Source: Aliicoccus persicus_A
GTDB lineage: Bacteria; Bacillota; Bacilli; Staphylococcales; Salinicoccaceae
Assembly: GCA_020741755.1 (NCBI GenBank)
Contig: DYYI01000054.1
Span: forward strand, 1 to 16,133
Direction: 5' to 3'
Length of the DNA: 16,133 nucleotides
Below, piece after piece: positions 1-6,659 of the stretch (its first letter is position 1; each line of letters begins with the position of its first letter). The notes beneath the pieces were generated by a model. It worked only from the letters and a program-made list of their open reading frames with translations, had not been told where the DNA came from and ran no database searches. Both the position numbers and the translations under genes were made by a program.

Positions 1-171
1 AATCAATCTGCGAGTCAGTGAGCAAGTTTCATTGGAACGCAAATCAATCTGCGAGTCAGTGAGCGAGTTTCATTGGAACGCAAATCAATCTGCATGTCTG
101 TGAGCAAGTTTCATTGGAATGCAAATCAGTTTGCGAGTCAGTGAGTAAGTTTCATTGGAACGCAAATCAAC
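1..171. repeat. 41-bp tandem repeat array, four copies, open at left edge
   Basis: Four head-to-tail copies of a 41-bp unit start at 1, 42, 83 and 124. Each opens with AATCA and closes with TTCATTGGAA followed by (C/T)GCA. A fifth copy begins at 165 (AATCAA) and decays after a few bases. The copies differ at only a few positions, for example GCGAGTCAGTGAGC in copies 1 and 2 against GCATGTCTGTGAGC in copy 3. Period 41 is not a multiple of three and no long reading frame crosses the array, so it is not a coding repeat. The array is cut by the window start, so the copy number is a minimum. Function unknown. Confidence 0.95.
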
Positions 172-184
172 TGCTAGACCGTTT

Positions 185-328
185 ACTGTTCCTCACGAGC
201 TAAAAATCGTAGCTGAGGAACACTTGGGATGATTAACTGTTCCTCACGAGCTGGAAAGCGTGTGCTGAGTCCCACTAAGGGCTACAAAGTGTTACTCCCG
301 AGATAAAAAATAAGAGTTGAGGAACACT
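185..328. repeat. Three degenerate copies of a short hairpin-forming repeat
   Basis: Three related elements lie at 185-224, 236-276 and 288-328. The left arm is ACTGTTCCTCACGAGCT in copies 1 and 2 and AGTGTTACTCCCGAGAT in copy 3. The right arm is GAGGAACACT in copies 1 and 3 and is decayed in copy 2 (GCTGAGTCCCACT). The arms of copy 1 pair as TGTTCCTC with GAGGAACA, plus an inner AGCT/AGCT pair. Copy 3 pairs AGTGTTACTC with GAGGAACACT with one mismatch. There is no T tract, so they do not look like ordinary terminators. They resemble a small dispersed intergenic repeat family; I do not recognise the family. Confidence 0.75.
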
Positions 329-359
329 CAGAGGTCTTCAAGGAGAGAAACTATAAAAC

Positions 360-406
360 CAAATAAAAATCCCGCTAGTGCTCGCTCATTTCCGCACTAA
401 CGGGAT
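360..406 (-). terminator. Rho-independent terminator of cls
   Basis: Arms 369-381 (ATCCCGCTAGTGC) and 394-406 (GCACTAACGGGAT) form a 13-bp stem. Read on the minus strand, the single imperfect position is a G-U wobble. The stem is followed by ATTTTTATTT in the cls direction. It lies about 80 nt past the cls stop. Confidence 0.85.
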
Positions 407-486
407 CCCCAATTCTTAATCAAACGACAATCTCCAACCCACCTCAAATCCAACCAATCTCCAACCCAAAACCACCAACCTAACAC

Positions 487-1971
487 CTACAATATCGGCG
501 CAATCAGATTGGCAATTGCTTCCTTAAATCGGATCATCTTTCCGCGTTCATTATAAATTTCTGATGTTAACAATTCTGAGTCCTCGATGTCTTGCTCGAA
601 GATTTTACGATGTTTCACTGCTTCGTCAATACTGTATATAAAAGTATTGATTTCAAAATTCAATGCGAAACTTCGATTGTCAATATTTGTTGTTCCGACG
701 GAGACGACTTCATCATCTACAATCAAAACTTTTTGGTGTAAAAAGCCTTTCTTATACACATATACTTTAGCGCCAAGTTCGGCAAAGAATCCAGCATTCG
801 CATATGTTCCCCAATAAACGAATGGATGGTCCGGAAAACTTGGTATCATAATTTTTACTTCGATGCCAGACAGGATCGCCATCTTCAATGCTTCTGAAAA
901 TGACTGATCGGGGATAAAATACGGCGACTGTATATGTATGGAGTGTTGTGCCGTTGCAATCATTTTAATATAGCTGAATTTTATCTGTTGAAAGTGTTCG
1001 GTTGGTCCGCTCGAACCGATTTGCATCGGTACGTTTCCTTTATAATCCACATTCGGGAAAAATTCATCTTGGTATTTTAACGGTTCGCGTTTCTCCTGTG
1101 AATTCCAATCCATCATAAATCGGCGTTGCAATGCTTTCACAGCATCTCCTTTAACCCGGAGGTGTGTATCGCGCCAATAGCCAAATTTTTCTGACCGGCC
1201 AACGTATTCGTCACCGACGTTGAATCCGCCGGTATATCCGATTTCGCCATCTATCACGACGATTTTTCTATGGTTTCTGTTATTCAATCGGAAGTTAATC
1301 AAGGGCAGCTTGTTCGGGAAGAATGCATAGACGTGTCCGCCTGCTTTTTTTAGCTTCCTGAAGTTGCGCATATTCAATGAACGTGATCCAATATCATCAT
1401 ACAATATGCGTACTTCAACACCTTCTTTTTGTTTTTCAATCATTGCATTGTATAATTTCTTGCCTAGGCCATCTAATTTAAAAATATAATACTGGAAATG
1501 AATATGGTGTTTGGCGTTTTTAATATCTTCAAGCAATGCATCGAACTTAACGTTTCCATCCGTATATGTCGTGATTTCATTATTCACTGTGACATAGGCA
1601 TGGTTGGAGTAGAGAAGGAGATGGACTAGTTTATAGTACTTTTGATAGATTGGATTTTCGAGAATAAATTCTCTATTTCTTAATTTTTGCATCTGCTGCT
1701 GTACGCGCTCTTCTAAGTTACGTTGAACTGTTTCATCGGCTTTAAATAAATCTTCATTATAAATGTGCCGTCCGAATACGAGGTACAATATGAAACCGAG
1801 ACCAGGTAGGAAGAACAATACAAGCAGCCATGCCCAAACACTCTGTGCACTTCTACGCTCGATAAAGATCATGGAAATACCAAACAGAATGTTGACAAAG
1901 AGTAGTGTCGCAACGAAAATATTAAAAGGTGTAATCTGTTCTCCGATGAAGTCTGTCAGTTGATTTATCAA
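487..1971 (-). CDS. cls: Cardiolipin synthase (Cls2-type, phospholipase D superfamily)
   Basis: Membrane enzyme that condenses two phosphatidylglycerols into cardiolipin and glycerol. The 494-residue protein has two N-terminal membrane segments (about 15-35 and 44-66), then a cytoplasmic region with the two HKD motifs of the PLD superfamily: H234-R-K236 with D241, followed by GYTGGFN, and H412-Q-K414 with D419, followed by SVGTTNIDNRS. Length and layout match staphylococcal and Bacillus Cls (about 480-500 aa). The start is TTG at 1971: the minus strand reads AGAGAGGTGA (1977-1986) a few bases upstream, a strong ribosome binding site, and no better ATG lies nearby. The gene stands alone, with its own candidate promoter and terminator, next to other envelope genes (rodA, murF). 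Both catalytic motifs are complete, so I expect an active enzyme. Whether it is the main or the stress-induced Cls of the cell cannot be told here. Confidence 0.95.
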   Translation of the reverse strand: MINQLTDFIGEQITPFNIFVATLLFVNILFGISMIFIERRSAQSVWAWLLVLFFLPGLGFILYLVFGRHIYNEDLFKADETVQRNLEERVQQQMQKLRNREFILENPIYQKYYKLVHLLLYSNHAYVTVNNEITTYTDGNVKFDALLEDIKNAKHHIHFQYYIFKLDGLGKKLYNAMIEKQKEGVEVRILYDDIGSRSLNMRNFRKLKKAGGHVYAFFPNKLPLINFRLNNRNHRKIVVIDGEIGYTGGFNVGDEYVGRSEKFGYWRDTHLRVKGDAVKALQRRFMMDWNSQEKREPLKYQDEFFPNVDYKGNVPMQIGSSGPTEHFQQIKFSYIKMIATAQHSIHIQSPYFIPDQSFSEALKMAILSGIEVKIMIPSFPDHPFVYWGTYANAGFFAELGAKVYVYKKGFLHQKVLIVDDEVVSVGTTNIDNRSFALNFEINTFIYSIDEAVKHRKIFEQDIEDSELLTSEIYNERGKMIRFKEAIANLIAPIL

Positions 1972-1994
1972 TTAAATCACCTCTCTTTAGTGAT

Positions 1995-2024
1995 ATTATA
2001 TGTGAATGTGCACAAAATTGTAAT
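1995..2024 (-). promoter_or_regulatory. Candidate sigma-A promoter of cls
   Basis: The minus strand has a perfect TATAAT -10 box at 1995-2000 and ATTACA (4/6 to TTGACA) at 2019-2024, separated by 18 bp. The expected transcript begins just upstream of the strong ribosome binding site at 1977-1986, giving a very short leader. Assigned by consensus only. Confidence 0.5.
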
Positions 2025-2050
2025 AAATTCCACGAAACTCTTCTAGTATT

Positions 2051-2079
2051 TTCAAACAGAAGGGTGTAAAATGTATACT
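2051..2079 (+). promoter_or_regulatory. Candidate sigma-A promoter of the small gene
   Basis: TTCAAA at 2051-2056 and TATACT at 2074-2079 are separated by exactly 17 bp. Transcription would start near 2086, just before the AGGGAG ribosome binding site at 2092-2097. The promoter covers the upstream in-frame ATG at 2071, which is why that ATG is rejected as a start. The same two hexamers with the same spacing occur upstream of murF. Confidence 0.5.
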
Positions 2080-2106
2080 AACTACAGATGTAGGGAGATG
2101 TATATC

Positions 2107-2256
2107 GTGAAAGAACAAAGTAACAGCAAAGTTGAAGCAATTGTAGAGATTCTTAAAGAACTTGGCGTGAAAGTATCAGTCACTAAGTCGAAATTCGAAA
2201 TGGTAAACGCGATTACACATAAGGAAGTCTTAAAGCTAAAGGAAAGCAATATATAA
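2107..2256 (+). CDS. Hypothetical 49-residue protein
   Basis: I do not recognise this gene. A GTG start at 2107 has AGGGAG (2092-2097) nine bases upstream. The in-frame ATGs at 2071 and 2098 are unlikely: the first overlaps the -10 box and the second abuts the ribosome binding site. The product is small, charged and soluble-looking, with no signal peptide or membrane segment. It probably has an amphipathic helix (about residues 7-20, VEAIVEILKELG) followed by a beta-like stretch (VKVSVTKSKFEMVN) and a Lys/Glu-rich end. It has its own promoter, ribosome binding site and terminator, which argues that it is a real monocistronic gene rather than a chance frame. It sits between cls and rodA, both transcribed the other way. 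The minus-strand frame across the same bases has no such signals. Confidence 0.6.
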   Translation: MKEQSNSKVEAIVEILKELGVKVSVTKSKFEMVNAITHKEVLKLKESNI

Positions 2257-2292
2257 AAAACTACAAACATTTCAATTGTTTGTAGTTTTTTT
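2255..2292. terminator. Bidirectional terminator shared by the small gene and rodA
   Basis: AAAAAACTACAAAC (2255-2268) pairs perfectly with GTTTGTAGTTTTTT (2278-2291) around a 9-nt loop. The right side ends in seven T (2286-2292) and the left side in six A, so it works as a terminator in both directions. It starts at the stop of the small gene and ends 3 bp from the rodA stop. Confidence 0.9.
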
Positions 2293-2294
2293 GG

Positions 2295-3482
2295 CTAAAT
2301 TGCTGTTTTATAACGCATGCGATAGAACTGGATACTGAGTACAATTCCGATTGCGAGCATATTACTCCACAGTGCCGTACCACCATAGCTAAGAAATGGT
2401 AGCGGTAAACCGGTAATTGGTAACAGCTGAATCGTCATTCCAATATTTTGGAATACTTGGAACATCAACATCGAGATGTAACCCACGATGAAGTAAGCAG
2501 AGAAACTATCCATCGATGCACTCGCAATGCGAGCGAGATGCAGCATCAATACGAATAGTATCATGATTACAACCGTAGAACCAATGAAGCCGAACTCCTC
2601 ACCGATGATCGTAAAGATAAAGTCTGTATGGTTCTCTGGTATGTAAATAGAGCCCTGTCCATAACCCTGCCCCTGTAATCCACCTGAACCGATTGCTTGG
2701 AGTGAGTTCGCGAGTTGGAATCCACCTTCACGGAAATATTCATAGGGTCTCAGCCACGTATAGATACGTTCTAATTGGTATGATTGTACACCGAGCAAGT
2801 TTTGAATGATGTCTGGGCGATACAATATGCCGAGTATCGTCGTCACGCCGATTGAAACAAATACGATTAAAGTGGGTAAAATCAACCACCAACTAATTCC
2901 AGAAACAACCACCATACCAAGTATAATCGCGATGAATACAAGCACGGTACCTAGGTCATTTTGGGATAGTATAAAGAATAAAGGTAATGCTGTGACGAGC
3001 ACCATTTTAAAGAGCAATTTGAAATCTTCTATAAGATCGTTAGATTGCTTAAATTGGTTATGCTGACTAATGACATAGGCAAGTGTCAATATGTATATAA
3101 TTTTCACAAATTCAGATGGTTGTAAGCTGAGTCCTCCGATACGATACCAACTTTGGGCACCGTTGATGATAGGTGTGAATGGCGTATCTGGCATTATAAA
3201 TAAAACAAGTAATGAAAGAACACCTGCACCGTAAATCAGCCATATATATTGTTTCATCAGGGTCATCGGAATCACCATAACAACAAATGCGATTCCAAAA
3301 CCAATGACATAGAAGACAATCTGGCGCATTCTAAAATCACCGATGTATTGGTTGCTTGTCATTGCGGAAGTAATGACGACAACACTGATGACTGCTAGCA
3401 CTGCAATTATGGCAATCAACACATAATCGATGCGTGCAAAGAAAAAGTTTTTTTCGCGTGTTGAACGATCCTGTCTCTCCAC
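2295..3482 (-). CDS. rodA: SEDS-family peptidoglycan glycosyltransferase RodA
   Basis: Polytopic membrane protein of the SEDS family (RodA/FtsW), which polymerises lipid II into glycan strands together with a class B penicillin-binding protein. About ten hydrophobic segments are visible. Family signatures include INGAQSWYRIGGLSLQPSEF, QNDLGT, the loop PENHTDFIFTIIGEE (about 282-296, with the conserved Asp at about 287) and the C-terminal LPLPFLSYGGTALW. The sequence is closer to staphylococcal RodA than to FtsW. The frame opens at a TTG at 3497, but that codon is followed at once by AGGAGAG (3488-3494), a ribosome binding site for the GTG at 3482. I therefore start it at 3482 (395 aa). It is transcribed divergently from murF from an overlapping promoter and ends at a shared bidirectional terminator. 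Confidence 0.93.
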   Translation of the reverse strand: MERQDRSTREKNFFFARIDYVLIAIIAVLAVISVVVITSAMTSNQYIGDFRMRQIVFYVIGFGIAFVVMVIPMTLMKQYIWLIYGAGVLSLLVLFIMPDTPFTPIINGAQSWYRIGGLSLQPSEFVKIIYILTLAYVISQHNQFKQSNDLIEDFKLLFKMVLVTALPLFFILSQNDLGTVLVFIAIILGMVVVSGISWWLILPTLIVFVSIGVTTILGILYRPDIIQNLLGVQSYQLERIYTWLRPYEYFREGGFQLANSLQAIGSGGLQGQGYGQGSIYIPENHTDFIFTIIGEEFGFIGSTVVIMILFVLMLHLARIASASMDSFSAYFIVGYISMLMFQVFQNIGMTIQLLPITGLPLPFLSYGGTALWSNMLAIGIVLSIQFYRMRYKTAI

Positions 3483-3500
3483 AATTTCTCTCCTCAATAT

Positions 3501-3529
3501 TTCAAAAATTAACTGTATAATATTATACT
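3501..3529 (+). promoter_or_regulatory. Candidate murF promoter, overlapping the rodA promoter
   Basis: TTCAAA (3501-3506), a 17-bp spacer, then TATACT (3524-3529). The start would fall near 3536, leaving a leader of about 60 nt. Five bases of the -10 box (3524-3528) are also covered by the palindrome that holds the rodA -10. Confidence 0.5.
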
Positions 3530-3550
3530 ATGAACGAATAAGAAATTCAG
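3522..3550 (-). promoter_or_regulatory. Candidate rodA promoter
   Basis: The minus strand carries a perfect TATAAT at 3522-3527 with a weak -35 (CTGAAT, 3/6) at 3545-3550, spacer 17. The -10 is one half of the 14-bp palindrome GTATAATATTATAC (3515-3528) and overlaps the plus-strand -10 assigned to murF. Confidence 0.45.
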
Positions 3551-3597
3551 TGAAAAAATAACATTGTAATTAAAATGATGAATTGGACGATGCTAAA

Positions 3598-4962
3598 ATG
3601 ATTGAAATGACTTTAGAAAATGTAGCAAAAAGTGTGAATGGAACATTGAACAAGGCGGCAGAACGCCAAGCTCTAGAGATGATTAAGGGTGTGTCGATCG
3701 ATACGCGAACGATTCAAGCGGGAAATCTGTTTATTCCGTTTTTAGGTGAACACGTCGATGGGCACAAATTTATTGATATGGCATTCGATAAAAAGGCGAG
3801 CGCCTCGCTATCTGAGCACCATGAAGATTTAGAACGAGATGTGCCAATTATTCTCGTGGAGGATGGACTCATTGCGCTCCAGAAGTTATCACAGGTCTAT
3901 CTGAACGAAGTGAATCCAAAAGTAGTAGCGATCACTGGTTCAAACGGGAAAACGACAACGAAGGATATGATTGAATGTGTACTGACGCCATATTTTAAAG
4001 TGCAAAAAACAATTGGTAACTTCAATAATGAAATCGGCTTGCCATTGACGATTCTTCAGCTGAACAAAGATACGGAAGTTTCTATTTTAGAGATGGGTAT
4101 GGATCAGACGGGAGATATTGATTTTTTAAGTCAGTTAACAGAACCGAGTGTCGCAGTCATAACGAACGTAGGGGAATCACACATTGAGAAACTCGGAAGT
4201 AGAGAAGCAATTGCACGAGGAAAGTTCGAAATCGTCAATGGTTTAAAAAAAGATGGGACTTTTATCTATAATGGAGACTATCCAAGATTGAATGAATTGA
4301 TTGATCATGCTGCTCCTTACAAACAGATGAATGCCGGGACAGCCGATACGAATGATTTTGTCGTGTCGAATGTTAAGCAGACGAGTGAAGGGACATCGTT
4401 TTCGATGACAGGTATCACTGAGGAGATTCATATTCCACAACTCGGTGCACACAACGCACAAAATGCAGCACTGGCATTGCTTGTTGCACAAACGTTAGGT
4501 ATATCTTTAGATGAAGCACAGAAACATTTTGCCAATCTAAAAGTTACGGACATGCGCATGCAACAGATGACACTAGCGAGTGGTGCATTGCTCATTAATG
4601 ATTCTTACAATGCTTCTGTATCAAGTATGAATAGTGCGTTAGACAGCATCGCTACGATTGATAGTGACAGACGCATCGTTGTACTTGCTGACATTTTAGA
4701 GCTTGGCAGTTATACTGAGGAACTGCACAAGCAAGTCGGTGCACATATTAACACGCTCGGGCATTCAATTTCGGAAGTTATCACTTTTGGTGATCGAGCG
4801 AAATATATACATGACACAGTTGAACAAACGCGTAAGCAACATATGCGCTCAATTGAAGAAATTGTGTCACACTTACAAGGTAAACTGGGTGATAGTACAG
4901 TAATTCTTCTCAAAGGCTCGCGTGGTATGCAACTGGAGAGAATAATTGAAATGCTTGAATAA
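3598..4962 (+). CDS. murF: UDP-N-acetylmuramoyl-tripeptide--D-alanyl-D-alanine ligase
   Basis: Cytoplasmic ATP-dependent ligase that adds D-Ala-D-Ala to the UDP-MurNAc tripeptide, the last soluble step of the peptidoglycan precursor. Visible features are the N-terminal substrate domain with GVSIDTRTIQAGNLFIPF, the Mur ligase P-loop GSNGKTTTKD (about 114-123), GNFNNEIGLPLTIL, the metal/ATP region ILEMGMDQTGDI and NVGESHIEKLG, and the C-terminal domain with NDSYNAS and LADILELG. The 454 aa match staphylococcal MurF (about 452). I chose ATG 3598 (MIEMTLENV, aligning with the family's MINVTL-type start) over an in-frame TTG at 3583. GGAC at 3585-3588 serves as a weak ribosome binding site for 3598, and TTG 3583 has none. 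In staphylococci ddl normally lies directly upstream; here it is absent and rodA is the neighbour. Confidence 0.95.
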   Translation: MIEMTLENVAKSVNGTLNKAAERQALEMIKGVSIDTRTIQAGNLFIPFLGEHVDGHKFIDMAFDKKASASLSEHHEDLERDVPIILVEDGLIALQKLSQVYLNEVNPKVVAITGSNGKTTTKDMIECVLTPYFKVQKTIGNFNNEIGLPLTILQLNKDTEVSILEMGMDQTGDIDFLSQLTEPSVAVITNVGESHIEKLGSREAIARGKFEIVNGLKKDGTFIYNGDYPRLNELIDHAAPYKQMNAGTADTNDFVVSNVKQTSEGTSFSMTGITEEIHIPQLGAHNAQNAALALLVAQTLGISLDEAQKHFANLKVTDMRMQQMTLASGALLINDSYNASVSSMNSALDSIATIDSDRRIVVLADILELGSYTEELHKQVGAHINTLGHSISEVITFGDRAKYIHDTVEQTRKQHMRSIEEIVSHLQGKLGDSTVILLKGSRGMQLERIIEMLE

Positions 4963-5050
4963 TCAATTGAAAAGTGTTAGTATTTAGAAGTTGCGAACAA
5001 TTAGGACGATAAAAAACAAAGAAATAGTTATTAAAAAGGAGATCCAAAAT

Positions 5051-6562
5051 TTGAATTTTTTTAAGGAATTAGGTATCAGTGATGAGACATTAAAATCACT
5101 TGATGACTTGGGATTTAATCAGCCAACACCTATCCAAGAGAGCAGTATCCCTATTGCGCTAGAACGCAGAGATATTTTAGGGCAAGCTCAAACAGGTACA
5201 GGTAAAACAGGGGCTTTCGGAATTCCAATTGTAGAAAACACACAAAAAGGCAAAGGCTCTCAAGTGTTAATTTTAACACCGACAAGAGAACTTGCAGTAC
5301 AAGTTAGCGAACAGCTACGCGCATTCAGTAAATACAAGCGCTTGATGGTATCTTTAGTATTCGGTGGCGTATCGATTGAACGTCAGATTAAAGAATTGAA
5401 GAGAAAGCCTGAGATCATCGTTGGTACGCCAGGGCGTGTTATCGACCATATTAAGCGCAGAACATTCCGCTTAGATGATATCCGTACACTCGTATTAGAT
5501 GAAGCGGATGAAATGATTAACATGGGATTCATCGACGATGTGAAATTTATCATGTCGAATATGCCAAATGAAGAGCGACACACACTTTTATTCTCGGCAA
5601 CGATGCCAAAAGCAATCCAAGAGTTAGTTCAGCGATTTATGAAAGATCCTGAGATTGTAAAAACGAAAAACGATATTGAAAATACACCACAGATCGATGA
5701 GTTCTACACGATTGTCAAAGAACTTGAGAAATTGGATGTATTTACAAACTTCTTAGATATTCACCAACCGCAACTGGCGATCGTCTTTGGTCGTACGAAG
5801 CGCCGTGTGGATGAGTTGACGAGTGCATTGATTGCAAAAGGATATCGCGCAGAAGGTTTGCACGGAGATATCACACAGTCAAAACGTCTTGAAGTATTGA
5901 AGAAATTTAGAAATACAGCACTGGACATTTTAGTTGCAACAGACGTCGCAGCACGTGGGCTAGATATTTCAGGTGTATCTCACGTTTACAACTTTGATAT
6001 CCCTCAAGATGCTGAAAGTTATACACACCGTATCGGACGTACGGGTCGTGCCGGCAAGTCTGGTATTGCGTTAACATTTGTAAATCCAGTAGAGATGGAT
6101 TACTTACGCATGATTGAAACTGAAAAGAACAAAACGATTTCTGCACTTCGTCCACCACTTGATAATGAAGTTCAAAAAGCGAAAGAAAAAGAAATCGAAA
6201 CGAATATTGCACAGTGGATTTTAGAAAATGACAGCAAGCGTTCTGATCAAATGGCTGCTAAATTACTTGAAAACTATGAGCAGAATGCACTTGTTTCTGC
6301 ACTGCTTAACCAGATCATGTTCTCTAAAGAAGATGATAATATTCAGCTATCATTTGAAAAACCACTTGTGAAAAAATCGAACTTCAAATCCAAAGGTGGC
6401 AATCGTCGTGGTAACCCACGCAAGCCTCATGGTAAAAATAATAAGCGCTCATTTAGTCACAATTCTAAAAAAACTGGTTCTAACTCAGGTAGACCAGATC
6501 GCAACAACAAGCGTGACCGTCGTTCAAAAGAAGGCAGAACGTTTAAAGATATGTTAAAGTAA
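5051..6562 (+). CDS. cshA: DEAD-box ATP-dependent RNA helicase CshA
   Basis: Cytoplasmic RNA helicase; in staphylococci and Bacillus CshA takes part in mRNA decay with the degradosome and in cold-shock RNA unwinding. All helicase motifs are present: Q motif GFNQPTPIQ (21-29), motif I AQTGTGKT (46-53), PTRELA (77-82), TPGR (126-129), DEAD (150-153), SAT (182-184) and HRIGRTGR (326-333). A basic, Asn/Ser/Gly-rich tail from about 440 ends in GRTFKDMLK, as in other staphylococcal CshA proteins. The frame is open from TTG 4991, but AAGGAGAT (5037-5043) lies 7 nt before a second TTG at 5051. Translation from there (LNFFKELGIS) matches the family start (MQNFKELGIS in S. aureus as I recall it). The product is 503 aa against about 506. 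No clear promoter is seen in the 88 bp after murF, so it may be read from murF. It ends at a strong terminator. Confidence 0.95.
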   Translation: MNFFKELGISDETLKSLDDLGFNQPTPIQESSIPIALERRDILGQAQTGTGKTGAFGIPIVENTQKGKGSQVLILTPTRELAVQVSEQLRAFSKYKRLMVSLVFGGVSIERQIKELKRKPEIIVGTPGRVIDHIKRRTFRLDDIRTLVLDEADEMINMGFIDDVKFIMSNMPNEERHTLLFSATMPKAIQELVQRFMKDPEIVKTKNDIENTPQIDEFYTIVKELEKLDVFTNFLDIHQPQLAIVFGRTKRRVDELTSALIAKGYRAEGLHGDITQSKRLEVLKKFRNTALDILVATDVAARGLDISGVSHVYNFDIPQDAESYTHRIGRTGRAGKSGIALTFVNPVEMDYLRMIETEKNKTISALRPPLDNEVQKAKEKEIETNIAQWILENDSKRSDQMAAKLLENYEQNALVSALLNQIMFSKEDDNIQLSFEKPLVKKSNFKSKGGNRRGNPRKPHGKNNKRSFSHNSKKTGSNSGRPDRNNKRDRRSKEGRTFKDMLK

Positions 6563-6577
6563 TCGATTGAAAATAAT

Positions 6578-6615
6578 AACGCACATGCAATCAACTGATT
6601 GTATGTGCGTTTTTT
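6578..6615 (+). terminator. Rho-independent terminator of cshA
   Basis: AACGCACATGCAATC (6578-6592) pairs with GATTGTATGTGCGTT (6597-6611), with one G-U wobble and a 4-nt loop, followed by a T run to 6615. It lies 16 nt past the cshA stop. Confidence 0.93.
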
Positions 6616-6623
6616 GGTATACT
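6595..6623 (+). promoter_or_regulatory. Candidate promoter of the PH-domain/acpS/alr operon
   Basis: A TATACT -10 lies at 6618-6623 with a poor -35 (CTGATT, 3/6) at 6595-6600. The spacer is 17 bp and lies within the descending arm and T tract of the cshA terminator. Transcription would start near 6630, about 20 nt before the GGAGG of the first gene. A promoter is expected here because a strong terminator sits immediately upstream. Confidence 0.4.
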
Positions 6624-6659
6624 CATGCTAGATGTTTTATCATCTTTATGGAGGTAAAA

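Larger units (their letters stand above)
1..368. other. Gene-free repeat-rich intergenic region
   Basis: No convincing gene is present on either strand. The stretch holds the 41-bp array (1-171), the three hairpin elements (185-328) and about 30 bp (329-360) with no recognisable signal, and ends at the tail of the cls terminator. It lies downstream of cls; the gene on the other side is outside the window. Confidence 0.7.

Noticed and set aside
1..171. CRISPR array
   Set aside because: The whole 41-bp unit repeats with no variable spacers, and no cas genes are present.
3583..3597. TTG 3583 as the murF start
   Set aside because: No ribosome binding site precedes it, and the family's N-terminus aligns with ATG 3598.
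3575..3601. Eight-codon leader peptide before murF as a regulatory attenuator
   Set aside because: No ribosome binding site and no alternative hairpins are visible; mentioned only as a possible relic.
4991..5050. N-terminal extension of CshA from TTG 4991
   Set aside because: The extension contains the ribosome binding site AAGGAGAT for TTG 5051, and the family protein starts at LNFFKELGI.
5907..6212. Minus-strand frame of 101 codons inside cshA, and similar antisense frames elsewhere
   Set aside because: They are opposite strongly conserved coding sequence, lack ribosome binding sites, and encode low-complexity or Cys/Ser-rich products.
6567..6659. Extended start of the first PH-domain protein
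   Set aside because: It would begin inside the cshA terminator hairpin; GGAGG at 6650-6654 places the start at 6660.
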